From contig CP144169.1 of assembly GCA_039636785.1 (NCBI GenBank), forward strand, positions 930,001-994,000: a DNA stretch of 64,000 nucleotides, given 5' to 3'. Made by a program: the position numbers and the translations under genes. The notes below the pieces were generated by a model, which saw only the letters and a program-made list of their open reading frames with translations, was not told where the DNA came from and did not search any database. Origin of the DNA: Micrococcaceae bacterium Sec5.7 (GTDB lineage Bacteria > Actinomycetota > Actinomycetes > Actinomycetales > Micrococcaceae). How positions within the stretch are numbered: position 1 is the stretch's first letter; each line of letters starts with the position of its first letter. Positions 18,070 through 26,759 of the stretch are shown here, in pieces.

Positions 18070-18839
18070 TGCTGCGCGTCCGCCCCATCCACTTCACGTC
18101 CCGCCTCCAGCGTTGGGGGCAGCTCCTCACTGATCTGGGCCTCGTCAAAACCATGGACCGCGGTGAGTGGGTGGAGTTCGATGCCGGATCAGGACGCGTT
18201 GCGCTGCACTTCGCAGCCCAGGGTTCCGCAGAAGACGGCACCACGGCCTTCGGCGTCGAAGTTGGCGATCTCACCGAGTTCGCTCGACGCACCAACCTAG
18301 CCGGGGCGGCCACCGGCGGCACCACCGCCGAGCTCATCCAGGCGGACCACGGCCCGTCCTGCCGGGTCACCGGTCAGGACAAATTCAGCTTCCTGGCGGA
18401 CCCTGCCACGCGTGCAGCGGATGGAACGTGGGCAACGTCCCCGGATGCAGACCCCGCCCTGGCCGCAAGCATCATGTGGATCACGCCGGACTCCGCGGCG
18501 GCCCGGCAGGACCTCGCTAACATCGGAGCGCGGCCCCGCGTCAGCTCGGATTCGGGCGACTGGGCCGACTTCACGGCGAAGAACGGCGGCCGGATCGGCG
18601 TGCACATCGGCGGCGTCGTGACTGCCGGCCCGCTGGGTTTTGAGTACGACGGCGATCTGGCCACCCTGCTGGACAGGCTCACCGCAGCGGGACACGCGGC
18701 CCACATAGTGGACGAGTCCTACGGCCGCACCCTGCACGTTGCCAACCCGGACTTCGCTGACCTGCCGGAGAATCCCACGGGCCCCACCATCTGGATCCTG
18801 GAACGGCAGACGGACCTGTACGGGTACACCGAGGGCTGA
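18069..18839 (+). CDS. VOC (glyoxalase/bleomycin-resistance-like) superfamily protein
   Basis: A 256-residue protein with two beta-alpha-beta-beta-beta modules, seen as repeated patterns (HFTSRLQRWGQLLTDLGLV...WVEFDAGSGRVALHF, and MWITPDSAAARQDLANIGAR...WADFTAKNGGRIGVHIGG). VOC proteins bind metals or small hydrophobic ligands. The typical metal ligands (His/Glu) are only partly evident, so it may be a ligand-binding rather than catalytic member. Its start overlaps the RHH gene stop. Confidence 0.75.
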   Translation: MLRVRPIHFTSRLQRWGQLLTDLGLVKTMDRGEWVEFDAGSGRVALHFAAQGSAEDGTTAFGVEVGDLTEFARRTNLAGAATGGTTAELIQADHGPSCRVTGQDKFSFLADPATRAADGTWATSPDADPALAASIMWITPDSAAARQDLANIGARPRVSSDSGDWADFTAKNGGRIGVHIGGVVTAGPLGFEYDGDLATLLDRLTAAGHAAHIVDESYGRTLHVANPDFADLPENPTGPTIWILERQTDLYGYTEG

Positions 18840-18944
18840 CCGCGCGGCCCCAAGGGCGCAGATCAGGGCGGATCCCGCATCCGCCAACAGCTGAGATCCC
18901 CTGCCCCGGCCACCAGACCCCCGGCGATGCGGTAGAACTTAACC

Positions 18945-19484
18945 ATGAACGTTCGTACCCCTGACCCGAATCCCGGCTGGCTATCCGATGACGACCTCTT
19001 TGAGGCCCGCGGCCGGCTCCCGATGGTCTATGTGGAAGCCGTACCGGTAAGGCTGGATCCCCTCGGCTTCGTGAACGAGGTAGGCACCCTCCTGCAGGCG
19101 GATGAGGACGGCACCATGGTCCGCTCCCTGGTGTCCGGCCGTGTGCTCTACCGGGAAACGATCCGCGCCGCCCTCCTGCGCCACATGGAGAAGGACCTGG
19201 GGACAATGGCCTTCCCGCAGCTGCCCATCAGCCCGGTTCCTTTCACCGTGGCAGAGTACTTCCCGGCGCCATCCCAGACCGGCTTCACCGACGACCGCCA
19301 GCATGCTGTTTCACTGGCCTACATCATCCCCGTCACTGGCGAATGCGAACCACGCCAGGACGCCCTGGAACTCACGTGGATGACCCCTGAGGAAGTCCTC
19401 AGCGAGGGCGTCCAGCTCGAGTTCACCGGCGGCCGCGGCGCACTCGTCCGGCAAGCCCTGGCCTTCGCCGGCGTAGGCAATTAG
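18945..19484 (+). CDS. DUF4916/NUDIX-like protein
   Basis: The 179-residue protein has NUDIX-like order: substrate strands at VYVEAVPVRLDPLGFVNEVG, then a late conserved block RHMEKDLGTMAFPQLPISPVPFTVAEYFP and a C-terminal LELTWMTPEEVLSE. The block matches the DUF4916 branch. The canonical NUDIX box (GX5EX7REUXEEXGU) is not intact: the corresponding helix reads RETIRAALLRHMEKDLG without the full Glu cluster, so hydrolase activity is doubtful. Confidence 0.65.
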   Translation: MNVRTPDPNPGWLSDDDLFEARGRLPMVYVEAVPVRLDPLGFVNEVGTLLQADEDGTMVRSLVSGRVLYRETIRAALLRHMEKDLGTMAFPQLPISPVPFTVAEYFPAPSQTGFTDDRQHAVSLAYIIPVTGECEPRQDALELTWMTPEEVLSEGVQLEFTGGRGALVRQALAFAGVGN

Positions 19485-19593
19485 GGCGGCTACCTCCGCA
19501 CGGTGACGCTCGAAGGTTCCCGCGCATCCCCGACTTCCAGCACGCTCCTTTGTAGACTGTTGGGCGGACCGCAAGAGAACTTAAGGACTCCCG

Positions 19594-20577
19594 ATGACCC
19601 ACCACCCAGCCGCCCAGCACTACGGCGAACAGCAGGCTGGATCCCTGAAGACCGGCGATCACCTGCTCCTCCCTGACGGCGGGCGCTCGGCCGAAATCCA
19701 GCATGTGGAGCTCGAGAACGACGATTTCGGCTCCCCCGCGATCGTCCTGGCAACGCTCACCGGCGGAGGAATGCTGCGCATCGCCGCCGGCTCTTCGGTC
19801 AAGGTAACGGACGAAGAAATAGTTACCGGGCCCGACGCCGCCACCCCGCTTCAGGTGGTTGAGCACCTCAGCGAGGAGGACAGCACCGCCCCGGCGGCTC
19901 CCGCCGTCGTCGTACCTCCCCTCCCGGCCACAGCGCCGGTGGTGAACGCTCCCACTGCCGAGGAACAGGCTCTCATCCCCGGGCCTGCCGGGACGCCGGA
20001 GTCCGTGGTGGAGGCTGCCGCGGAGGCGCACCCCACGGCGGTGGGGGTCCTGCTGCTGGCCGACAAGCTGGCCAAGGGCATCAATACCAAGTCCGGAAGC
20101 TGCCTCAAGGACCTCAGCGATCTGGCGCATGAGCTGTTCATCATGCTCAAGGACCCCGATGGCGCCTTGGCCGTGGCGGATCTCCTGAACGTCCTGCCGT
20201 TCGACGGAAACCCGGGGCGCTGGTCGTCGGTGGAGGCGTCGCTGGCACTGTCCAGCTACATCTGCCGCCAGACCGGCCAGCCGGAGCGTGCCGAAGTGTA
20301 TGAAAAGTTCCTGCGCTCCCCCGAAGCTCAGGAAGCGGATCCTTTTAAGGCCCGGATGAAGGCCAAAATGCGCCAGCGCTCACTGAACGAACCGAATCTA
20401 TACGACAAAGAGATCTTCCGGTCGATCGACAACTCCAACCACGAGGCCGAGCGTGAATGGCGGCTGCTGCGGCTGGAGTCGCTGCTGTTCCTGCGCGCCC
20501 ACGGCGGATCGGAAACCATCGGGGCCGGAGAATTGCAGCGGCGGATCGGCCACGAACTCGACTCCGTCCGGTCCTAG
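19594..20577 (+). CDS. Conserved hypothetical protein, possibly DUF6707-like
   Basis: The 327-residue protein has an N-terminal small beta domain (TGDHLLLPDGGRSAEIQHVEL, about residues 1-80), a flexible Ala/Pro/Val-rich linker (about 90-130), and a helical C-terminal domain (LLADKLAKGINTKSGSCLKDLSDLAHELF, SSVEASLALSSYICRQTGQPERAEVYEKFL) with TPR-like character. No signal peptide is present. I do not recognise a function. The C-terminal domain order resembles a family seen in Arthrobacter, but the name is a guess. Confidence 0.6.
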   Translation: MTHHPAAQHYGEQQAGSLKTGDHLLLPDGGRSAEIQHVELENDDFGSPAIVLATLTGGGMLRIAAGSSVKVTDEEIVTGPDAATPLQVVEHLSEEDSTAPAAPAVVVPPLPATAPVVNAPTAEEQALIPGPAGTPESVVEAAAEAHPTAVGVLLLADKLAKGINTKSGSCLKDLSDLAHELFIMLKDPDGALAVADLLNVLPFDGNPGRWSSVEASLALSSYICRQTGQPERAEVYEKFLRSPEAQEADPFKARMKAKMRQRSLNEPNLYDKEIFRSIDNSNHEAEREWRLLRLESLLFLRAHGGSETIGAGELQRRIGHELDSVRS

Positions 20578-20719
20578 GGATCCGGGCTTGGTTCCGGGCT
20601 TGGTTCCGGGCCGGAGCCCGCGGCAGGGTCCGCAGCGAGGCCGTTGCGAGGCCGTTGCGAGGCGAACTGATAGCCGGATACCCCTAGCACGGTTTGGGCT
20701 TGCGTTGTAGATTCAGGCC

Positions 20720-21445
20720 ATGACGAACAATCTGAGCGTTGTGATAAATTCCGACGCGCAGCAAGTTTGGACCATGCTGCGCGAACCATCCAAAGTGGCC
20801 CAATGGCATGGTTGGGAGGCTGACGACCAGGCCGCCGAAATCAACGAGATCTACTTCAGCACCACGGTTGTCGAAGGTGCAGACCACACCTCATTGACCG
20901 TGGATGGCGGGGACGTGTTCACCCTGAAACCGGTGCCCACGGGGACCGAAGTCAGTGTGACCCGGGCCGCTCTGGACCATAATTCCGAATGGGCGGCGTG
21001 GGATGAGGACATCACGCAGGGCTGGCTGACGTTCGTCCAGCAGCTCCGGTTCGCGTTGGAGCGCCATCCACACGGAAAACGCCGTACTTCGTATATTTCG
21101 CTGCCCGGAGGATCCGGCTCTGTTATTGAAAAACTGGGGCTGGCTGATGTTCCGGCGCCCGGAGAGAGCTACGCGCTGACGCTCGCCACCGGCGAGGAGA
21201 TTGCGGGCAAGGTCTGGTTCCGGAGCAATCACCAGGTGGGTCTGACCGTGCACAGCTACGCCGAGCACGGCGAAGGGCTGGTCATCGTGGCGGACCAGCC
21301 GGTCATCCCGGAGATCAGGCCCGACGGCGGTTCTTTGGTGATCGTCTCCACTTACGATCTCGGCGCGGGCAGTCTGGAGACTGTCCGCGCATTGTGGGAT
21401 GACTGGCGGTCTGAGAACTACCCCACATCGTTGCCGCTCCACTAA
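20720..21445 (+). CDS. SRPBCC-like two-domain protein
   Basis: A 241-residue protein. Residues 1-120 fit the SRPBCC/AHSA1 fold: VVINSDAQQVWTMLREPSKVAQWHGWEAD, a beta core, and the C-terminal helix ITQGWLTFVQQLRFALERH. The second half (SYALTLATGEEIAGKVWFRS, RALWDDWRSENY) repeats the ending pattern and may be a degenerate second domain. SRPBCC proteins bind hydrophobic ligands; no ligand is evident here. Confidence 0.65.
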   Translation: MTNNLSVVINSDAQQVWTMLREPSKVAQWHGWEADDQAAEINEIYFSTTVVEGADHTSLTVDGGDVFTLKPVPTGTEVSVTRAALDHNSEWAAWDEDITQGWLTFVQQLRFALERHPHGKRRTSYISLPGGSGSVIEKLGLADVPAPGESYALTLATGEEIAGKVWFRSNHQVGLTVHSYAEHGEGLVIVADQPVIPEIRPDGGSLVIVSTYDLGAGSLETVRALWDDWRSENYPTSLPLH

Positions 21446-21474
21446 GGAAACCGGGCGCAAGCTGGCACACTTGA

Positions 21475-22791
<1,317 letters not shown>

Positions 22792-22808
22792 GGTGGCGCC
22801 CCGCCGTC

Positions 22809-22877
22809 GAAATCGCCGGAAGTCTGCCAGTTCGCCGGAAGTTTCCCGCGATCTGGCACGTTTCCGGCGACCTCGGG
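22809..22877 (+). repeat. CGCCGGAAG-type palindromic unit, upstream of the AbiEi gene
   Basis: This stretch contains TCGCCGGAAGTCTGCCAGTT followed by CGCCGGAAG and, 22 nt further, TTTCCGGCGA in inverse sense. A similar unit is at 23881-23948. The two flank the AbiEi gene in direct orientation, with CGCCGGAAG-N-CTGCCA shared between them. Confidence 0.65.
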
Positions 22878-22937
22878 TTTTCCACATAGGCATGACGGCG
22901 TCTGTCACCATGGGTCCCGCGGGTCGAGGCTTGTCTC

Positions 22938-23867
22938 ATGACACCGCCAAAACTGCCGGTCCTCCCTGAAAACGGAAACCTGTGGCGCACCGAACAGCTG
23001 CTTGAACTCGGTTACAACTCGCGCGCCATCAGGTTGCTTCTGACCTCCGGCTCCATCGTCCGGCTCCGCTACGGCTGCTACATCCGCGCCAGCCTGTGGA
23101 ATGCGCAGAAACAGACCGTCCGTAGCCGGCAGCTGGTCCTGGCTCACGCTCACGGAACACGTACGACGTCGGCCGGCGCCTTTGCGTACAGCCACACCTC
23201 CGGGGCACGGCTGCACCGGCTGTACCTCTGGGAGGTGGACGATCTCATTCATGTGCTACAGCGGGTACGGCCCTCAAACGAACGCCATGGCAAGGACGTC
23301 CGCTGCCATACGAGTCCATTCGGTGACCACGAGATCGTGATGGTGGACGGTCTTCGCGCCACGTCCTTGGAACGGACGGTTGCAGACTGCGCCATGCTGC
23401 TGGGCTACCGGAAGGCGCTGATCATCATGGATCACGCCCTCAGGCTGGGAGCAGACGTGGCCGTGCTTAAGGCCATGGCCGATTCGCTCGACGGCCGGCG
23501 CGGCATCCGAACGTTCCGCAAAGTGCTCGATACTGCTGACCCACGCTCCGAATCAGCGGGCGAGACACTGACGCGGGAGCTGATACTCAGGCTATGCATT
23601 GCGCCGCCCCAGCTGCAGTTCGAAGTCCAGACCCGGGTTGGCCGCCACCGCCTGGACTTCGCCTGGAAGAAGGAAAGGCTGGCTCTGGAATTCGATGGGA
23701 AGGTCAAGTACTTCGATTACAAACCCACGGCCGAAGTCATCTTCCAGGAACGGCGCCGCGAAAAGGCCCTGACGGAGGAGGGCTGGCGCTTCATCCGCGT
23801 GGAGTGGAAGGACCTGTTCAGGGAACAGGAATTCAAGAATCGGATCCTGCGTGGGCTGCTGGGGTAG
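22938..23867 (+). CDS. AbiEi-type HTH protein with a DUF559 (PD-D/ExK-like) C-terminus
   Basis: The 309-residue protein opens with an AbiEi-family helix-turn-helix (NLWRTEQLLELGYNSRAIRL, LLTSGSIVRLRYGCYI) and ends with a restriction-like DUF559 domain (RVGRHRLDFAWKKERLALEF then DGK, and EKALTEEGWRFIRVEWKDLF). The Asp...Glu-x-Asp-Gly-Lys spacing fits an endonuclease active site. AbiEi proteins are usually antitoxins of type IV systems, but no AbiEii toxin gene is adjacent. The middle (TSLERTVADCAMLLGYRKALIIMDHAL) matches the family. It is separated from other genes by repeats, suggesting acquisition. Confidence 0.8.
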   Translation: MTPPKLPVLPENGNLWRTEQLLELGYNSRAIRLLLTSGSIVRLRYGCYIRASLWNAQKQTVRSRQLVLAHAHGTRTTSAGAFAYSHTSGARLHRLYLWEVDDLIHVLQRVRPSNERHGKDVRCHTSPFGDHEIVMVDGLRATSLERTVADCAMLLGYRKALIIMDHALRLGADVAVLKAMADSLDGRRGIRTFRKVLDTADPRSESAGETLTRELILRLCIAPPQLQFEVQTRVGRHRLDFAWKKERLALEFDGKVKYFDYKPTAEVIFQERRREKALTEEGWRFIRVEWKDLFREQEFKNRILRGLLG

Positions 23868-23880
23868 CTGCCCGAACAGC

Positions 23881-23948
23881 GAGTTCGCCGGAAGCCTGCC
23901 AAGTCGCCGGAAGAATCCGGCGAACTCGCATGGTTCCGGCGATTCCGG
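23881..23948 (+). repeat. CGCCGGAAG-type palindromic unit, downstream of the AbiEi gene
   Basis: It contains TTCGCCGGAAGCCTGCCAAG, CGCCGGAAG, then AATCCGGCGAACTCG and GGTTCCGGCGA in inverse sense. It begins 14 nt after the AbiEi stop codon, and it also lies just downstream of the convergent transporter gene. Confidence 0.65.
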
Positions 23949-23984
23949 AGGCGTAAGGCGGGAGGCCCGACGCCGGCCAGCGGC

Positions 23985-24686
23985 TTAGGCGCCGTAGCTC
24001 GGTTCGCGCTTCTTGATCCAGCCGATCACCAGCAAGGTCACGGGGACGAAGAGGAACTCCACCAGGGTCTTGTAGACGAAGCCCACCACCACGTAGTTCA
24101 CGAACATTCCGAAGTCGCTGATGCCGATCACAGACGCGGCGATGCTGCAGAAGATCAGGGTGTCCACGAATTCGCCCACCACGGACGAGCCCATGAGCCG
24201 CGCCCACAGGGTCTTCTCACCAGTGCGCGCCTTCATCTTCACCAGGATCCAGGAGTTGATGGTCTGCCCGGCCACGAATGCGAGCAGCGAAGCCAGCACA
24301 ATCTGGGGAACCGGGCCCAATGCGCCTTCAATGGCAGCCTGCTTGGCTGTTCCGTAGTCGTCGTCAAAGCCCGGCAGAGCGATGATGATCCAGTAGCAGA
24401 GCGAGGCGAACACGGACAGCGCGAAGCTTGTGATGATGGCCTTGCGCGTCACCTTGAAGCCGTAGACCTCGCTCATGACATCGCCCAGGATGTATGCCAG
24501 CGGGAAGAGGAAGAATCCGCCGTCGGTGATGATGGGCCCCAGCACCACACCCTTGGCGGCGCCGATGTTGGACAGAATCAGCACCACGGCCATGACGGCC
24601 AGCATGATGCCGAAGTACGGGGAGCCGATCGAGGCAAAACGGGGGGCGGGCTTGATGAGCGTGCTGGAGCCGGAGAGCGAGGGCAA
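23985..24686 (-). CDS. Queuosine precursor transporter (YhhQ/QPTR family)
   Basis: A 233-residue inner-membrane protein with about six segments that imports queuosine precursors such as queuine or preQ1. Family blocks are SNIGAAKGVVLGPIITDGGF, PLAYILGDVMSEVYGFKVTR and the C-terminal MGSSVVGEFVDTLIFCSIAA. The best start is a TTG at 24686 (LPSLSGSS), but no strong ribosome site is visible, so the true N-terminus is uncertain. It is convergent with the AbiEi gene and sits near tgt, the enzyme that would use the imported base. Confidence 0.85.
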   Translation of the reverse strand: MPSLSGSSTLIKPAPRFASIGSPYFGIMLAVMAVVLILSNIGAAKGVVLGPIITDGGFFLFPLAYILGDVMSEVYGFKVTRKAIITSFALSVFASLCYWIIIALPGFDDDYGTAKQAAIEGALGPVPQIVLASLLAFVAGQTINSWILVKMKARTGEKTLWARLMGSSVVGEFVDTLIFCSIAASVIGISDFGMFVNYVVVGFVYKTLVEFLFVPVTLLVIGWIKKREPSYGA

Positions 24687-24845
24687 GGTGTATCCGTTCG
24701 TAGTGGTTCGCGCAGGCGGCCGGAGATGACACGGTGCCCCGCTTTATTAGCACTGGCTGGAGGTTCCGGCGGCAAGCGCCCGGTACCACCACCATCGTCC
24801 CACCACCCGGTCCACAAGGCAGGGAAATCCACGCCGCACAAAAAG

Positions 24846-24897
24846 TTTTGAACATGTTCAGATCTCGTGTCATACTCATTCTTGAACACGTTCAAAA
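24846..24897. promoter_or_regulatory. Two TGAACA-type operator-like palindromes upstream of the TetR gene
   Basis: TGAACATGTTCA is a perfect palindrome at 24849-24860. TTGAACACGTTCAA (24882-24895) is a second near-perfect copy, about 34 bp away centre to centre. Both lie 35-85 nt before the TetR start codon, where TetR autoregulators usually bind. Confidence 0.65.
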
Positions 24898-24927
24898 CCC
24901 GCGAAACCGACAGGAGCGAAAAGTCCC

Positions 24928-25584
24928 ATGGCAGCCAAGAGCGAGCAAACCAGACAATTGCTGGCAGATGTGGCCCTGCGTATGTTCCGCGAAATCGGCT
25001 TCGAAAAAACCACCATGCGTGCCATCGCAGCAGAAGCCGGCGTCTCCGTGGGAAACGCCTATTACTACTTCGCATCCAAGGATGACCTGGTCCATGAGCT
25101 CTACGTCCAGGTCCAGGCCGAACACGCAGCCAAGGCAGCCGACGCCGTGGAGGGAATCAAGGACCTCAGCGGCAGGCTCAAGGCAACGCTGCACGCCGGG
25201 CTGGACGTCATGGCGCCGTACCACCGGTTTGGCGCCGATTTCATCGCCACCGCCATCCGGCCGACGTCGCCCGCTAACCCCTTCGCGGGAGAGTCGACGG
25301 CGGCACGCGAGGCGTCGCTGGCCATCTTCCGGACCGCTGTGGAGGGCGCCCGCCCGGCGGCGCCGAAGAAGCTCCGGGCGGACCTGCCGGAGCTGCTCTG
25401 GCTGGGGTACCTGGGCGTCGCGCTGTACTGGGTGTACGACACATCCGAGGGCCAGCGCCGCTCCCGGAAGCTGGTGGACGGGGCAGTTCCGCTGATCACG
25501 CGCGGACTGTCGCTGGCCAGGATCCCGGGTGTCAGCAAGATCTTCGACGACGTCCTCGGCTTAAGCCGCAGCATCCGCGATTAA
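24928..25584 (+). CDS. TetR-family transcriptional regulator
   Basis: The 218-residue protein has the TetR HTH at residues 10-60 (ALRMFREIGFEKTTMRAIAA, EAGVSVGNAYYYFASKDDLV). The C-terminal ligand domain is helical (RLKATLHAGLDVMAPYHRFG, LLWLGYLGVALYWVYDT). Such proteins repress by binding palindromes, released by a small ligand. The paired palindromes just upstream are the likely sites, so it probably regulates itself and the epimerase gene 43 nt downstream. Confidence 0.85.
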   Translation: MAAKSEQTRQLLADVALRMFREIGFEKTTMRAIAAEAGVSVGNAYYYFASKDDLVHELYVQVQAEHAAKAADAVEGIKDLSGRLKATLHAGLDVMAPYHRFGADFIATAIRPTSPANPFAGESTAAREASLAIFRTAVEGARPAAPKKLRADLPELLWLGYLGVALYWVYDTSEGQRRSRKLVDGAVPLITRGLSLARIPGVSKIFDDVLGLSRSIRD

Positions 25585-25627
25585 CCACACACGTAAGCAC
25601 AAGCACACCAAGACTTCAGGGGGAAGC

Positions 25628-26548
25628 ATGAACAGCAACAGGATTGTGGTGCTCGCGGGCGCATCCGGCTTCATCGGGACGTATTTCCGCGACCGCTTTG
25701 AGCGCGACGGCTGGACCGTCCGCACCATCGCGCGCGGACCCGGGAACGGAGTCGCCAATGTCAGCGCCCAATGGAACGACGACGCCGGCATCATCCAGGC
25801 GCTCGACGGCGCCGAGTTGCTGGTGAACCTCGCAGGTCGTTCCGTCAGCTGCCGCTACAACGCGAAGAATAAAACGGAGATACTGGGCTCCCGTGTCTCC
25901 ACCACGGCGGCGCTTGGCCGTGCGCTCTCCCGCTGCTCCGCTCCCCCGGCCACCTGGCTCAATGCCAGCACCGGCACCATCTACCGCGAGGCGGAGGACC
26001 GCCCCCAATCAGAGCGCGACGGTGAGCCGGGCACCGGCTTCTCGGTCGACGTCGCGCATGCGTGGGAAGCTGCGCTGGAAGCGGCCACGGCGCCGCTGAC
26101 ACGGAAGATCCCGCTGCGGATCTCCATTGTGCTGGGGCCGGGCGGCGGAGTGATGGCGCCGTTCGCGAACCTGGCACGGCTCGGCATGGGCGGCCACATG
26201 GGCACGGGAACGCAGAAGTTCAGCTGGGTGCATGTGGAGGACCTCTACCGCAGTGTGGTGTTCCTGCACCTGCGCACGGACATCACGGGGCCGGTCAACG
26301 TGGCGTCGCCGGACGTTGTGGACAACCGTGAGCTCATGAGGCTGGTCCGCCGCGCATACGGTGCCCGCCTCGGCATTCCCACTCCCGCCTGGCTCCTCGA
26401 GCTGGGTGCTGTGGTGATCCGGACCGAGGCCGAGCTGGTGCTCAAGAGCCGGTGGGTGCAGCCGCAGAAACTGCTGGACGCCGGGTTCATCTTCAAGCAG
26501 CCCGAGCTGGGGCGTGCGCTGATGAAAATCGCCAAGGGCATAGCGTGA
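25628..26548 (+). CDS. TIGR01777-type NAD(P)-dependent epimerase (DUF1731 C-terminus)
   Basis: A 306-residue SDR-type protein. It has the Rossmann motif GASGFIGTYF at the N-terminus, the block NLAGRSVSCRYNAKNKTEIL, STGTIYREAEDRP, and the helix with ISIVLGPGGGVM. The C-terminal DUF1731 part (RRAYGARLGIPTPAWLLELG, VQPQKLLDAGFIFKQPELG) is typical of the SulA/TIGR01777 group. The substrate of the family is unknown. It follows the TetR gene by 43 nt with AGGGGGAAGC before ATG 25628, so an operon is likely. Confidence 0.83.
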   Translation: MNSNRIVVLAGASGFIGTYFRDRFERDGWTVRTIARGPGNGVANVSAQWNDDAGIIQALDGAELLVNLAGRSVSCRYNAKNKTEILGSRVSTTAALGRALSRCSAPPATWLNASTGTIYREAEDRPQSERDGEPGTGFSVDVAHAWEAALEAATAPLTRKIPLRISIVLGPGGGVMAPFANLARLGMGGHMGTGTQKFSWVHVEDLYRSVVFLHLRTDITGPVNVASPDVVDNRELMRLVRRAYGARLGIPTPAWLLELGAVVIRTEAELVLKSRWVQPQKLLDAGFIFKQPELGRALMKIAKGIA

Positions 26549-26558
26549 ACCGGATTAC

Positions 26559-26723
26559 ATGATGGGCTGGGCGCAATGGCACACCATGTGGGGCATCATC
26601 CTTTGGACAGGCGCCTGTTCCTCAATCGGCCGGGCGGCCGTGCGCGGACTTGCCTGGGTCAACGACGACGGCGGGCTTCCGGCCCGGGAACCGGAGGGTC
26701 ACCAACCCGGAGTTCCCTGCTGA
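26559..26723 (+). CDS. Short ORF resembling the start of a small SHOCT-type membrane protein
   Basis: The 54-residue frame begins MMGWAQWHTMWGIILWTGAC, a Met/Trp/Gly-rich start with a short hydrophobic stretch, similar to many small SHOCT-domain membrane proteins. After residue 30 the sequence loses that character and stops before a SHOCT helix. It is either a decayed remnant or chance; no clear ribosome site is visible. Confidence 0.25.
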   Translation: MMGWAQWHTMWGIILWTGACSSIGRAAVRGLAWVNDDGGLPAREPEGHQPGVPC

Positions 26724-26759
26724 GCCGGCCAGCCGCCGTCGTACGTGTTCCTGGAAGGG

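Noticed and set aside
24687..24927. Region upstream of the queuosine transporter examined for a preQ1 riboswitch
   Set aside because: No preQ1-type stem and A-rich tail could be recognised; the spacer is explained by the TetR operators on the other side.
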